The notes beneath the pieces are model-generated. The model was given only the letters and a program-made list of their open reading frames with translations. It searched no databases and was not told the origin of the DNA. A stretch of 64,000 bases of DNA from Winogradskyella schleiferi (GTDB lineage Bacteria > Bacteroidota > Bacteroidia > Flavobacteriales > Flavobacteriaceae). A program made the position numbers and the translations under genes. Positions 45,491 through 53,930 of this stretch are shown in pieces (position 1 is the first letter of the stretch; the number at the start of each line of letters is the position of its first letter). Where the stretch lies: assembly GCF_013394655.1 (NCBI RefSeq), contig NZ_CP053351.1:2820501-2884500 (forward strand), written 5' to 3'.

Positions 45491-45528
45491 AAAATATAGT
45501 ATTACTTTCAACTATTATCTATCAACTA

Positions 45529-46854
45529 TTATCTATAGAGCGGAATCTTTAAGCCCAAATACACATCTGTAGTTTTAGAACTGTCGGATAACAAGTTTGT
45601 AAAAATCGAACCAGACCCAACTGTTAAAGGCCCTAAACGAATACCGCCTCCAAATGAAACATCTCCATATTCCCTAAAACTCAATGGGGCATAAAAGCTA
45701 AACCATTTCGTCTCTAATCGTGGTGCAACGGTCACTGTATTAATTACGGACGTACTTAAATCTGCGTTTTTCTTAACCATGGATAAATTGGCTTGTGCAC
45801 TCACAAACCATTTTTTGGCCAATCTGTAATCTACAAGCAAATGCAAAGCTGTAGGTAGATTTATTTTTGCCGTTTCCCTAGTTTCTACGCCGTTATAATT
45901 AGATTCTAAAAAATCTTCGACGTCCTCTTCGTAATTTGCTGTACTGACATTAGCATTCAGATCATAGTTATTGATAACAGCCTCGTCGTAACTTATGGAT
46001 CCAATATCCGTAACCGACACGCCTACTTTCAATTTGTAAGGCTTCTGGTAATTAAGTAAACTGTCTGTATCAGTCTTAGAATTCCATTGGTATGAAAAGC
46101 CAACATCAAAGCCAAAGCCTGCAGTTAGGCTACTAAAGTCAAAATCATCCTCTCCGTCAACATCATGGGTTACGCCATAATTTAATTCTCCTTGACTATC
46201 AAGTGTTTCTGCAGAAGCGTCATAATTACCCTGTAATCCTGGACTGCTCATAAATACACTCCCTGCACCTTGAAGATATTTTATAGTCACACCACCTTTT
46301 AAAAGATGATTTGGTTGATCTATAAGTATTCGTCCATAGGTTAACCCTACTTCTGCCCAAGCGTGAATGGTACCGTTAAGATTTTGGGAATCAAAATCAA
46401 AATCATCATCAGAATCAAAATCGTCTGCAACAGCTTCATAGAGCTCACCGTTTATATTATTAATGTTTAGATTTGCCCTTACTCTACTAATAATTCCGAT
46501 GCTACTTTTTTCGCTCAAATTGAACATAAAGGAAGGTCCAAGTATATCTGCATTAAAGAAAAAGTTATTGGCATTACTGGAAAATGTTTCTGCGTCATCT
46601 TCAAAATCAAATCCACCATCGGAATTTATAATGTCACTGATATTTATACCAAAATAATCACTGCCACCAAAAATACTGGCAGAAACAAGGTTGATATCAG
46701 CTTTTACTTTAGATCCTACAATATTAGCCGGATTATAAATGACGCCATGCACTCCTGAATAATTATCTATGGAATGACCAACGTAGCTTTGGGCGAAAGA
46801 CAGATTAAGCGATAATAAAAATAAAAAAGCGGTTAAGAGTTTAGTATACTTCAT
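45529..46854 (-). CDS. DUF5723-type outer-membrane protein
   Basis: 441 aa with a signal peptide of ~21 aa (LNLSFAQ). Start of the mature region: GHSIDNYSGVHGVIYNPANI, typical of this flavobacterial family. The rest is amphipathic beta strands with acidic Asp-rich loops (DDFDSDDDFDFDS; DVDGEDDFDF) and a C-terminal strand (TDVYLGLKIPLYR), consistent with an outer-membrane barrel. Function unknown. Inverted 16-bp motifs upstream (46898, 46969) may bind the LuxR-type regulator encoded next door. Confidence 0.8.
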   Translation of the reverse strand: MKYTKLLTAFLFLLSLNLSFAQSYVGHSIDNYSGVHGVIYNPANIVGSKVKADINLVSASIFGGSDYFGINISDIINSDGGFDFEDDAETFSSNANNFFFNADILGPSFMFNLSEKSSIGIISRVRANLNINNINGELYEAVADDFDSDDDFDFDSQNLNGTIHAWAEVGLTYGRILIDQPNHLLKGGVTIKYLQGAGSVFMSSPGLQGNYDASAETLDSQGELNYGVTHDVDGEDDFDFSSLTAGFGFDVGFSYQWNSKTDTDSLLNYQKPYKLKVGVSVTDIGSISYDEAVINNYDLNANVSTANYEEDVEDFLESNYNGVETRETAKINLPTALHLLVDYRLAKKWFVSAQANLSMVKKNADLSTSVINTVTVAPRLETKWFSFYAPLSFREYGDVSFGGGIRLGPLTVGSGSIFTNLLSDSSKTTDVYLGLKIPLYR

Positions 46855-46897
46855 AATATATAAGAGTTAGTTAATAGTGGGCTCAATATATAAATCA

Positions 46898-46913
46898 TAC
46901 CATGATTTGAGTA
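46898..46913. promoter_or_regulatory. Degenerate TACC/GTA inverted site
   Basis: TACCATG-AT-TTGAGTA has the same 16-nt size and 7-2-7 spacing as the site at 46969 but weaker symmetry. It lies ~45 nt upstream of the DUF5723 start. Confidence 0.25.
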
Positions 46914-46968
46914 TTTTTATAGATATAATGCCGCTTTCAAAGATTAAAATTAAAATGGGTTAATAATA

Positions 46969-46984
46969 TACCTGATATTAGGTA
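46969..46984. promoter_or_regulatory. 16-bp inverted repeat, candidate LuxR/NarL-type operator
   Basis: TACCTGATATTAGGTA: two 7-nt half-sites separated by 2 nt, the geometry known for NarL-type regulators (TACYYMT-N2-AKKRGTA). It lies ~115 nt upstream of the DUF5723 gene. The link to the neighbouring regulator is inference. Confidence 0.35.
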
Positions 46985-47318
46985 TTTCCATATTTGACTT
47001 TCCTAAGACCTGATATACTTAATGAAAGACAAAAATCTCCAACAAAGGGCCTTATTGAAGAACACTCTATCATTAACCAACGGATTCGATTTTTTTTTAT
47101 CGAGTGAACAATATGCCTAACATTGCTTAAAAGTAATAGTTATAGATGGTGCTCCATCAGCTTCGATAAATGCGTCTTGTCTTCAAGATTTAATGTTTCT
47201 TTTTTTTGAGATGAATAAAAAAATAGACAATGCAATTACTTAATAATGGTTTGTATTATCATAATATCTAGGTTCAACTAACGCTTTCAAATATCGATAA
47301 TTGAGTTTGTTAAAAGTA

Positions 47319-47332
47319 TACCCAATAAGGTA
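47319..47332. promoter_or_regulatory. 14-bp TACCC/AGGTA inverted motif
   Basis: TACCCAATAAGGTA lies just past the response-regulator stop codon. Its spacing is shorter by two than in the 16-bp sites, so it may be coincidental. Confidence 0.2.
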
Positions 47333-47336
47333 TCTT

Positions 47337-47957
47337 CTAAAACCGATATTTCTTTTGCAAAGCATAGCGCATCAATTCCCCTTTACCGTGAAGACCGAGT
47401 ATTCTGATCATATTTTTACGATGCGTGTCCACGGTATGTATACCAATAAAAAGGTCGTCGGCAATTTCTCGAGAAGTTTTGCCTTGTGCCACGAGTCCTA
47501 ATATTTCTATTTGCCGTTTAGTAAGTAAACCTTTAGATTGTTTTTGGGTATTGGAATCAATATTATATTCAATGTTAGAATCAAAATAGGGAACGCCATT
47601 GGCTACAGACCTTATTGCAATTAATAACTCTTCGAGAGGAGAGTTTTTAAGTAAATAACCTGAAGCACCTGCATCTAACATCTGCCTTATGGCATCCTTC
47701 TGATCATACATGGTAAATCCAATTACCTTGGTGTGAGGAAACTCTTCTTTTATTATTTTTGTAGCCACAATGCCATCCATTTTAGGCATTCTAATATCTG
47801 TAATCACAACTTTAGGTTCTTTTAAACGTACGAGTTCAAGTAATTTCTCGCCATCATTGGCAGTACCAACAATTTCGATATCTTCTTCATATTTTATTAA
47901 TAATTTTATACCATCAATTAAAGATTGATGATCTTCGGCTATGGCTAATCGTATCAT
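47337..47957 (-). CDS. LuxR/NarL-family response regulator
   Basis: 206 aa. Receiver domain with phospho-acceptor D54 (VVITDIRMPKMDG) and K in LLKNSPLEEL; a C-terminal LuxR-type helix-turn-helix (~140-206, LTKRQIEILGLVAQGKTSREIADDLFIGIHTVDTHRKN). Its ATG overlaps the kinase stop by 4 bp (ATGA), indicating translational coupling with the upstream kinase. It probably controls its own operon and possibly the DUF5723 gene. Confidence 0.94.
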   Translation of the reverse strand: MIRLAIAEDHQSLIDGIKLLIKYEEDIEIVGTANDGEKLLELVRLKEPKVVITDIRMPKMDGIVATKIIKEEFPHTKVIGFTMYDQKDAIRQMLDAGASGYLLKNSPLEELLIAIRSVANGVPYFDSNIEYNIDSNTQKQSKGLLTKRQIEILGLVAQGKTSREIADDLFIGIHTVDTHRKNMIRILGLHGKGELMRYALQKKYRF

Positions 47958-49804
47958 AATGGAATGTCTATTATTACTGTAGTTCCTTTATTCTTCTCGG
48001 ACTCAATCGTCAAAGTACCTTCTAAATGTTCAACACGTCTATCTATACTATTGATTCCCATACCATTATTTTTTCTGTTAATCTGCTTTGGATTGAAACC
48101 TACACCATTATCCTCTATCATTATATTTAAATTTTCTTCATGATTGGTTAAGTGAACATAGCCTTTCGTTGCATTGGCATGCTTAATAATATTGGTGACT
48201 AATTCTTGAATGATCCTAAATATTGAAATTTCCAACGAATTGTCCAAACGTTGTTCTAAACCAAAACTTTGGACCTCAATGGTCAGCCCGTTGATTCCCG
48301 ATGCGTTTGAAGATAATTTTTCTACAGCTGGCAATAATCCGTTTTTGGCCATTACACCAGAATTTTTTACATGTGCCATAGATCTTATTTCTACGTAAGC
48401 GTCTTCTAAAAGGGTACTTGTCTTTTTAATTAATTCTTCAGATTGCTCAGTATTCATTTGATTTTTCATAAGATAATCGAATTGTAACTTTGCAGCCGCC
48501 AAAGTTGCTCCAACACTATCGTGTAAATCTGCTGCTAAGCGTTCTCTCTCTTTTTCCTGACCTTTTACCATAGCATCAATAGTTGATATTTCAAGATCTT
48601 TTAAAATCTTTTCTTTTTCTTCAATCTGCTCTTGGCGTTCTCGCTCTGCTTTTTGTTGTTTTCTTTTAACGTTTCGGAAAATAAAAACCGCAAAAATTGA
48701 TATTGCCGATAAGCTTCCTCCCCAAGCCATGATCAGATTTGATTTTTCTTTCTGATAGATCATTTCTGATTTAAGCGTATGAGTTAGGTTGACTAAACTA
48801 TCTTGTGCCCTTTGTTTGTCTATTTTAATTCGTTCGAGCGTATTTGAGGACGTGATGTCGTCAATTGTAGTGCGTTGTTGCTTTCTTAAGTCGTAATATT
48901 TAATCGTATTATCAAAGTCCTTTTTGAATTTGTAAGCGTGAAAAAGAAAATAATAAGCGCCATCAATTTCGTTTGTTAAGGAAATTTTTTCTGCATAGCT
49001 TAGCATTTGATAAGCCGACACTAATAAGCTATCAGGCATTTTCTTCTTATAATAGATTTGGGACAAATTTCTATATGCATTTGCCAAAACATTATAATTT
49101 TCTATGTCCTTACCTATACTTAGTGCTTTTTTGATTTCCTTTTTAGATAGTTCATATTCCTTTTTCTGACTAAGAGCTGCAGCCATATTTATTGTAATTA
49201 ACGCTTCTTGAAACTTATCTTTTGAAGCAATGGCGAAAACCTTGCTTTTTTCATAATATTCTAGAGCTTCATCATTTTTATAACGCCATAGATAAATACC
49301 TCCAATATTAGTTAATGCCTTAGATATGAGTAATGTATCATTTATTTCTTGACTGAGCTTCAAGCTTCTTTCGAAATATTCCTTGGCTTCATCCAGTTTA
49401 TAGATTCTTCTGTAGGCAACTCCCAAGCCGTTAATTGCCATAGCTATACCTTTTTTGTCATTTAGCGTTTTGTATAAATTTAAACTTTCTGTTAAGCATT
49501 TAGTGGACTTATCGTTATTACCAAACATCCGCTCAATATCACTCAATAATATCAAGGCGTCTGCTCTTTGTTTAGAAAGTTTGTGCCTCTTTGTAAAATC
49601 GAGCAAATTTAAAGTCATGGCGTAGGCACTATCTGTTTTGTTGCCAATGTAATCCGCATATATATGATTTCTATAAGCGTCAGCTCTGATTGAGTTATCT
49701 AAGTTTGTGTTGTTCCATTGCGTAAATAAGCTTTCAGTAGTTTCTTGAGCGTATCCAAAGGATGTGAAAAGGAGAATTATAAAAGATCTCAGAAATATGG
49801 TCAT
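47954..49804 (-). CDS. TPR-containing sensor histidine kinase (HisKA_3, NarX/DesK-type)
   Basis: 616 aa. Signal peptide (~20 aa, TSFGYAQ), TPR array (~60-320), a membrane segment (~357-376, LIMAWGGSLSAISIFAVFIF), a coiled coil (RKQQKAERERQEQIEEKEK), then a HisKA_3 domain with H428 in ERLAADLHDSVG, and a HATPase domain (QELVTNIIKHA N-box, DNGVGF, GMGINSI). Such TPR kinases pair with LuxR-type regulators in Bacteroidota. The signal is unknown. First gene of a two-gene operon. Confidence 0.93.
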   Translation of the reverse strand: MTIFLRSFIILLFTSFGYAQETTESLFTQWNNTNLDNSIRADAYRNHIYADYIGNKTDSAYAMTLNLLDFTKRHKLSKQRADALILLSDIERMFGNNDKSTKCLTESLNLYKTLNDKKGIAMAINGLGVAYRRIYKLDEAKEYFERSLKLSQEINDTLLISKALTNIGGIYLWRYKNDEALEYYEKSKVFAIASKDKFQEALITINMAAALSQKKEYELSKKEIKKALSIGKDIENYNVLANAYRNLSQIYYKKKMPDSLLVSAYQMLSYAEKISLTNEIDGAYYFLFHAYKFKKDFDNTIKYYDLRKQQRTTIDDITSSNTLERIKIDKQRAQDSLVNLTHTLKSEMIYQKEKSNLIMAWGGSLSAISIFAVFIFRNVKRKQQKAERERQEQIEEKEKILKDLEISTIDAMVKGQEKERERLAADLHDSVGATLAAAKLQFDYLMKNQMNTEQSEELIKKTSTLLEDAYVEIRSMAHVKNSGVMAKNGLLPAVEKLSSNASGINGLTIEVQSFGLEQRLDNSLEISIFRIIQELVTNIIKHANATKGYVHLTNHEENLNIMIEDNGVGFNPKQINRKNNGMGINSIDRRVEHLEGTLTIESEKNKGTTVIIDIPL

Positions 49805-49896
49805 AATTGCTATAGTTTAAGTTGAATAGATAAACTTAAATACATATACGGATTTTATCCAAACACAAAAATCAATATAAATATGAATAGAAAACA

Positions 49897-49912
49897 TACC
49901 CAGTGGAAGGTA
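49897..49912. promoter_or_regulatory. 16-bp TACC...GGTA inverted repeat upstream of the kinase gene
   Basis: TACCCAGTGGAAGGTA has the same 7-2-7 spacing as the site at 46969 and lies ~95 nt before the kinase start. It is a candidate autoregulatory operator. Confidence 0.35.
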
Positions 49913-49979
49913 TATTTAAGTGATTAAGTTAAAAAATAATCGGTAATTAAAAGGAATTTATGACCAAATAAAAATAAGC

Positions 49980-50183
49980 TTACATAAAAATAAACTTAAT
50001 AGCGGCAATCATAGCTATAAAACCAATAAATGCAATAAGTATCCAAACTGTTCCTTTATAGTGAAGCTTATGAAGTCGAAGATCTTTACGGTATTGATAA
50101 GCGATCACTATAACAAAGGCAATAAAAAATAATATTCCAAAAATCAATTGACCAGTACTAAACATCTTCTTATTTTTATGCAA
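49980..50183 (-). CDS. Small two-helix membrane protein
   Basis: 67 aa (or 61 from the second Met). Two membrane segments (~11-29 LIFGILFFIAFVIVIAYQY; ~45-65 WILIAFIGFIAMIAAIKFI) are separated by a basic loop (RKDLRLHKLHYKG). I do not recognise a characterised family. It is divergent from the MazG-like gene with 23 nt between start codons. Confidence 0.65.
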   Translation of the reverse strand: MHKNKKMFSTGQLIFGILFFIAFVIVIAYQYRKDLRLHKLHYKGTVWILIAFIGFIAMIAAIKFIFM

Positions 50184-50206
50184 AAATAAGGATTAAAAAT
50201 AGAACT

Positions 50207-50593
50207 ATGCAAGACAAAATAAATGCGGTAAAAGCATTTCACACCGCTTTTAAAATTGGCCACCGCGAAACACCTAAAGCCAACTTAGGCATCGAAAAAA
50301 ATATGTTACGCTATAAACTGATGCGCGAGGAAAATGAAGAATATCTCGAAGCTGCCAACGATAATGACTTGGTTGAAGTTGCTGATGCTTTAGGAGATAT
50401 GCTCTACATTTTATGCGGCACAATTATAGAACATGGTATGCAACATAAAATTGAGGAAGTCTTTGAAGAAATACAACGCAGCAACATGAGCAAATTAGGT
50501 GCTGATGGCGAACCTATTTACAGAGAAGACGGTAAAGTATTGAAAGGACCAAACTATTTTAAACCGCATATAAAGGAAATTTTGGAGCGATAG
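50207..50593 (+). CDS. MazG-like nucleoside triphosphate pyrophosphohydrolase family protein
   Basis: 128 aa, mostly helical, with the all-alpha NTP-PPase pattern: REENEEYLEAA (EExxE Mg2+-binding helix) and EVADALGDMLYILCGTIIEHG (second E..D motif). The C-terminal tail (EPIYREDGKVLKGPNYFKP) is typical of the phosphoribosyl-ATP-pyrophosphatase-like members in Bacteroidota. Likely hydrolyses a (d)NTP to NMP and PPi; substrate unassigned. No histidine biosynthesis gene is adjacent. Confidence 0.87.
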   Translation: MQDKINAVKAFHTAFKIGHRETPKANLGIEKNMLRYKLMREENEEYLEAANDNDLVEVADALGDMLYILCGTIIEHGMQHKIEEVFEEIQRSNMSKLGADGEPIYREDGKVLKGPNYFKPHIKEILER

Positions 50594-50775
50594 AAATAGT
50601 TTGAAGTTTGAAGTTGGAAGCACAAAGTAAATAAGTAAGATGTTCGAAGATTTTCAGAAAAAAGGTTAAAACAAAATGGTTTAGTAAATTCTTACAACTA
50701 CTTTTTAATATAAGTTTTAACCAAGATTATATTATTCATACGAAATTATACAAAGAAAATGCCATAATAATTTTT

Positions 50776-50801
50776 CCCTTGGGGAACTAAAGGGGCTTTT
50801 T
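50776..50801 (+). terminator. Terminator between convergent genes
   Basis: CCCTT / AAGGG stem with a GC-rich loop followed by a T-run on the plus strand, ~180 nt after the MazG-like gene and touching the ilvE stop on the other strand. It resembles the hairpin at 18337. Confidence 0.5.
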
Positions 50802-51873
50802 ATTTCACCTCGTATCTCCAATCATGGACATCATCGGCCAAATTATGTTGAATATCCAATAAGGATTTCTTAAAAAGTTTCGCATAAGAATCTTCGGCAC
50901 CAACGCCATGGATTTCAAATAAATCATTATGATGTTGAAATGCTGAAATTGGACTAATAACAGCTGCTGTTCCTGCACCAAAAATTTCTTTTAAACTTCC
51001 ATCTTTAGCGGCATTTTTGATTTCTTCAACCGTAACTTGTCTTACCTCACAGGTAATTCCTAAATCTTCAGCTAATTGAACGATACTTTTTCTGGTAATA
51101 CCATCTAAAATCCGGTCACTTGTAGGTGCTGTAATCAACTTGTCATTGACTCTAAAAAACACATTCATGGTTCCCGCTTCTTCAAGAAATGAATGGGTAT
51201 CAGCATCTGTCCAAACCACTTGCTGAAAGCCTTTTTGTTGGGCCAAACTCGTTGGATAAAACTGCGCTGCATAATTACCAGCTGCTTTTGCTGCTCCAAC
51301 GCCACCATTGGCAGAACGACTATAATGATCGGCGATCAACACACGTACGGCAGCATTATAATAAGACTGAGCAGGTGAACAAATAATCATGAACCTGTAC
51401 ATACTTGCAGGTGAAGCCGAAATTGCGGGTTCGGTTGCGATGACAAACGGACGAATGTACAATGAATTACCTACGCCTGGTTTTATCCATTCATTATCTA
51501 ATTTTAATAAGGTTTCTAAACCCTCAAAGAAATAATTCTCCGGAAAAGCAGGCATAGCTAAACGTTCTGCAGATTTGTTGAGTCTATCAAAATTTTGTTT
51601 CGGTCTAAACAGAAATACATTTCCGTCATCATCTTTATACGCTTTCATACCTTCAAAAACAGCTTGACCATAATGAAAGACACGAGCTGAAGGCTCTAAA
51701 GTCATAGCTTGATAAGGCGTGATTTTTGGCGTTTGCCATATACCATCTTTATAATCACAGACAAACATATGATCCGTAAACACACGACCAAAGTCTAATT
51801 TACTAAAGTCAACAGCAGTGATTTTAGACGTTTCTGCTTTTTCAACATGGATGTTTTGTGTATTAATCGCCAT
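50800..51873 (-). CDS. ilvE: Branched-chain amino acid aminotransferase
   Basis: 357 aa, class IV PLP aminotransferase of the longer BCAT type. Visible: RPFVIATE, the PLP-lysine region SANGGVGAAKAAGNYA, EEAGTMNVFF, and LDGITRKSIVQLAED. It makes Leu, Ile and Val from their 2-oxoacids with glutamate, and starts their breakdown. It stands alone here, with a short intergenic region to the divergent DUF4920 gene. Confidence 0.95.
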   Translation of the reverse strand: MAINTQNIHVEKAETSKITAVDFSKLDFGRVFTDHMFVCDYKDGIWQTPKITPYQAMTLEPSARVFHYGQAVFEGMKAYKDDDGNVFLFRPKQNFDRLNKSAERLAMPAFPENYFFEGLETLLKLDNEWIKPGVGNSLYIRPFVIATEPAISASPASMYRFMIICSPAQSYYNAAVRVLIADHYSRSANGGVGAAKAAGNYAAQFYPTSLAQQKGFQQVVWTDADTHSFLEEAGTMNVFFRVNDKLITAPTSDRILDGITRKSIVQLAEDLGITCEVRQVTVEEIKNAAKDGSLKEIFGAGTAAVISPISAFQHHNDLFEIHGVGAEDSYAKLFKKSLLDIQHNLADDVHDWRYEVK

Positions 51874-51959
51874 AAATAATTCGATTTAGAAATGAACTGA
51901 TGTCAACAAAAATACATAATCGATACCGTTAAAAAAAAGTTACATTCCCTTAAATTGCG

Positions 51960-51967
51960 TAAATTTG
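51960..51967 (+). promoter_or_regulatory. -7 promoter element TAAATTTG
   Basis: A perfect TAnnTTTG match 36 nt before the ATG at 52004; no clear TTG at -33. Confidence 0.45.
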
Positions 51968-52003
51968 TAATTCAATAAATAATTCAATTAAAAATCTTTA
52001 ATA

Positions 52004-52513
52004 ATGAAAAAAAACATTCTTCTTCTCGCCATTTGTTTTGCTATACTATCTTGTAAAAACGAAACAAAGACTACAGAAACAGAAATGAAAACTGAAGAAG
52101 CAAAACAAGATATTGCTTATGCGTCTTTTGGGAATGAAATCAATGATGCTGATGCTTTAACCTCCGAACGCATGATGGAGCATTATAAAACCATGAAAGA
52201 AGGTGATACTATTAATTCTAAAATAAAAGCCAAAATAATCGAAGTTTGCTCTGCCAAAGGCTGTTGGATGACTTTGGATATGGATGGTGAAAATGAAGTG
52301 ATGGTAAAATTTAAGGATTATGGGTTTTTTATGCCTTTAAACGCTGAAGGAGACGTTGTAGTTAATGGAAAAGCATTTGTGTCAGAAACTTCAGTTGAAG
52401 AATTAAGACATTATGCCGAAGATGCTGGTAAAACCAAAGAAGAAATCGAAGCTATTACAGAGCCAAAACGCACCTATTCTTTTGAGGCTGATGGAGTTTT
52501 ACTTAAACAATAA
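52004..52513 (+). CDS. DUF4920 lipoprotein
   Basis: 169 aa with lipobox (AILSC, Cys17), a Thr/Glu/Lys-rich linker and a DUF4920 beta-rich domain (KIKAKIIEVCSAKGCWMTLDM, EVMVKFKDYGFFMPL, GKAFVSETSVEELRHYAEDAG). The family often occurs near metal or redox genes; the VCSAKGC cysteine pair could bind metal or heme-related ligands, but no function is proven. The following gene overlaps its end by 23 bp. Confidence 0.88.
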   Translation: MKKNILLLAICFAILSCKNETKTTETEMKTEEAKQDIAYASFGNEINDADALTSERMMEHYKTMKEGDTINSKIKAKIIEVCSAKGCWMTLDMDGENEVMVKFKDYGFFMPLNAEGDVVVNGKAFVSETSVEELRHYAEDAGKTKEEIEAITEPKRTYSFEADGVLLKQ

Positions 52514-52949
52514 GTTTTTAATCATAGCCACGTTTTCATTTCTATTACTCACAAGTTGTAAAAATGAAGAAAAGGTAGTAGAAGAACCGACCAAAAAGAA
52601 GGTGTCATACGAGATGTATCAACCTTCTGAAATGGCAGGTTTTATGAATGCGATGTACGCTTACAACCAGCAGTTGAAAACACAAATTATGGCTGGTGAA
52701 ACTCCAAGCCAGTTACCATTGGATTTATTAAAGTTACACTCGGCAGAAATGACTAAGGGTAAGTCTAGAACCGAAAATTGGCAAAGTTTCGTGACTGTTT
52801 TTATAGCATCACAGAAAGCTGTGGTAGACACCCTTTCCCATATCGAATTAAAAAACCGTTACAATACTGCGATTAATAATTGTTTAAGTTGTCATAAAAA
52901 GGAATGCACAGGACCGATTTCTAAGATTAAAAAACTACTGATTCAATAA
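52491..52949 (+). CDS. Small lipoprotein with a CxxCH heme-binding motif
   Basis: About 152 aa from the ATG at 52491, which overlaps the DUF4920 gene by 23 bp; a longer frame to 52413 has no signal sequence at its start and is rejected. Lipobox LLTSC, then a helical body and near the C-terminus NNCLSCHKKEC, a single c-type heme site (CLSCH). It is probably a membrane-anchored periplasmic cytochrome or heme-sensing protein, translationally coupled to its partner. Confidence 0.75.
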   Translation: MEFYLNNKFLIIATFSFLLLTSCKNEEKVVEEPTKKKVSYEMYQPSEMAGFMNAMYAYNQQLKTQIMAGETPSQLPLDLLKLHSAEMTKGKSRTENWQSFVTVFIASQKAVVDTLSHIELKNRYNTAINNCLSCHKKECTGPISKIKKLLIQ

Positions 52950-52952
52950 AAT

Positions 52953-53684
52953 TTGAAGCGAAAAATCATTACCACATCAGATGGTTCCAAAACCATACAG
53001 ATAGAAGACTGGAACGAGCAATACCATTCCATTCATGGTGCCATTCAAGAAGCAAACCACGTGTTTTTAAAACATGGTTTGCTTTTTTATTGTAACCTAA
53101 ATCCAGTATCGGTTGAAGCGGATTGTCATTCTGAACGCAGTGAAGAATCTCATCAGTCAATGTCAATTCTGGAAATAGGTTTCGGTACAGGACTCAACGC
53201 TTTTCTAACTCTAATCGAAGCCGAAAAATTGAATTTGAATGTTGATTATGTAGGTATTGAAGCCTATCCTGTTCAAATGGAAGAAATTAATCAGCTTAAT
53301 TATGTTGAACTTATTTCCAACAATCATAAAGCAATTTTTGAAAAGCTCCATGAAACGTCTTGGGAGAAACCTCATCCTATTAGGCCAAATTTTCAATTAG
53401 AAAAACAACAAAAATTCTTTAAGGAGATCACAGCCAAAGATAAATTTGATATCATTTATTTTGATGCTTTTGGCGCACGCGTCCAACCTGAATTATGGAC
53501 TGAAGCTATTTTTGAAATCATGTTTAATGCGTTGAAAGAAAACGGTGTTTTAGTCACTTATTCTGCCAAAGGAAGCGTGAGACGAGCCATGCAAGCGGTT
53601 GGTTTTACGGTTGAGCGCTTACCTGGACCGCCTGGAAAGAGAGAAATGTTGAGAGCAACGAAACATTCAGCCAATAATCTTTAA
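52953..53684 (+). CDS. mnmD: tRNA 5-methylaminomethyl-2-thiouridine methyltransferase MnmD-like
   Basis: 243 aa from a TTG start at 52953; the N-terminus MKRKIITTSDGSKTI matches the family, so the TTG is well supported. SAM-binding motif SILEIGFGTGLNAFLT, YVGIEAYP, FDIIYFDAFGARVQPELW, and the C-terminal LPGPPGKREMLRA typify the methyltransferase half of MnmC, which completes mnm5s2U34 in tRNA. The FAD-oxidase half is absent, as in stand-alone MnmD. Residues ~53-68 include CHSERSEESH, an insert encoded by an intergenic-type repeat just before the SAM motif. Confidence 0.9.
   Translation: MKRKIITTSDGSKTIQIEDWNEQYHSIHGAIQEANHVFLKHGLLFYCNLNPVSVEADCHSERSEESHQSMSILEIGFGTGLNAFLTLIEAEKLNLNVDYVGIEAYPVQMEEINQLNYVELISNNHKAIFEKLHETSWEKPHPIRPNFQLEKQQKFFKEITAKDKFDIIYFDAFGARVQPELWTEAIFEIMFNALKENGVLVTYSAKGSVRRAMQAVGFTVERLPGPPGKREMLRATKHSANNL
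53124..53153 (+). repeat. Intergenic-type repeat inserted in frame in mnmD
   Basis: The 30 nt starting TGTCATTCTGAACGCAG and ending GAAGAATCTCAT match the widespread repeat whose translation is CHSERSEESH. Here it is in frame and uninterrupted, lengthening the loop before the SAM-binding strand. Confidence 0.8.
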
Positions 53685-53742
53685 GTTTATTGGAGGACAA
53701 AATATCCACATTGTAAATCCTCAATATTTTCATAACACATAA

Positions 53743-53850
53743 CGTCACTTCGAGTGAAATTCCTTTTTCTGGAATTTTGTATCGAGAAGTATCAAATTTA
53801 CAAAAGGTTCTCGATACATTTCTCGCATACTCGAAACACTCGAACTGACG
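53743..53850. repeat. Intergenic REP-like inverted repeat
   Basis: Ends CGTCACTTCGAGTG (53743-53756) and CACTCGAACTGACG (53837-53850) are complementary at 13 of 14 positions. Inside are further pairs: AATTCC / GGAATT and TATCGAGAA / TTCTCGATA. The ~108-nt unit resembles a common flavobacterial repeat family and lies between mnmD and the TIGR01777 gene. Confidence 0.8.
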
Positions 53851-53930
53851 AAATAACCCCAAACGTTAAATCAAAACTAAACTTCACCCAAATGCCCCTT
53901 CCCTTTTGTATCTTTAAATAAAAAGCAAAA

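Larger units (their letters stand above)
45109..45528. other. Intergenic region between convergent genes
   Basis: It contains one terminator for each flanking gene (45134-45161 plus strand; 45463-45490 minus strand) and ~300 nt of AT-rich sequence without a visible gene. Confidence 0.5.
46855..47336. other. 482-bp gene-free region with possible regulator sites
   Basis: No coding signal. It holds TACC...GGTA-type inverted motifs at 46969-46984 and 47319-47332 and a weaker one at 46898-46913. A CGAT-T8-ATCG hairpin lies near 47090. It probably contains the promoter of the DUF5723 gene and the 3' tail of the response-regulator mRNA. Confidence 0.45.
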
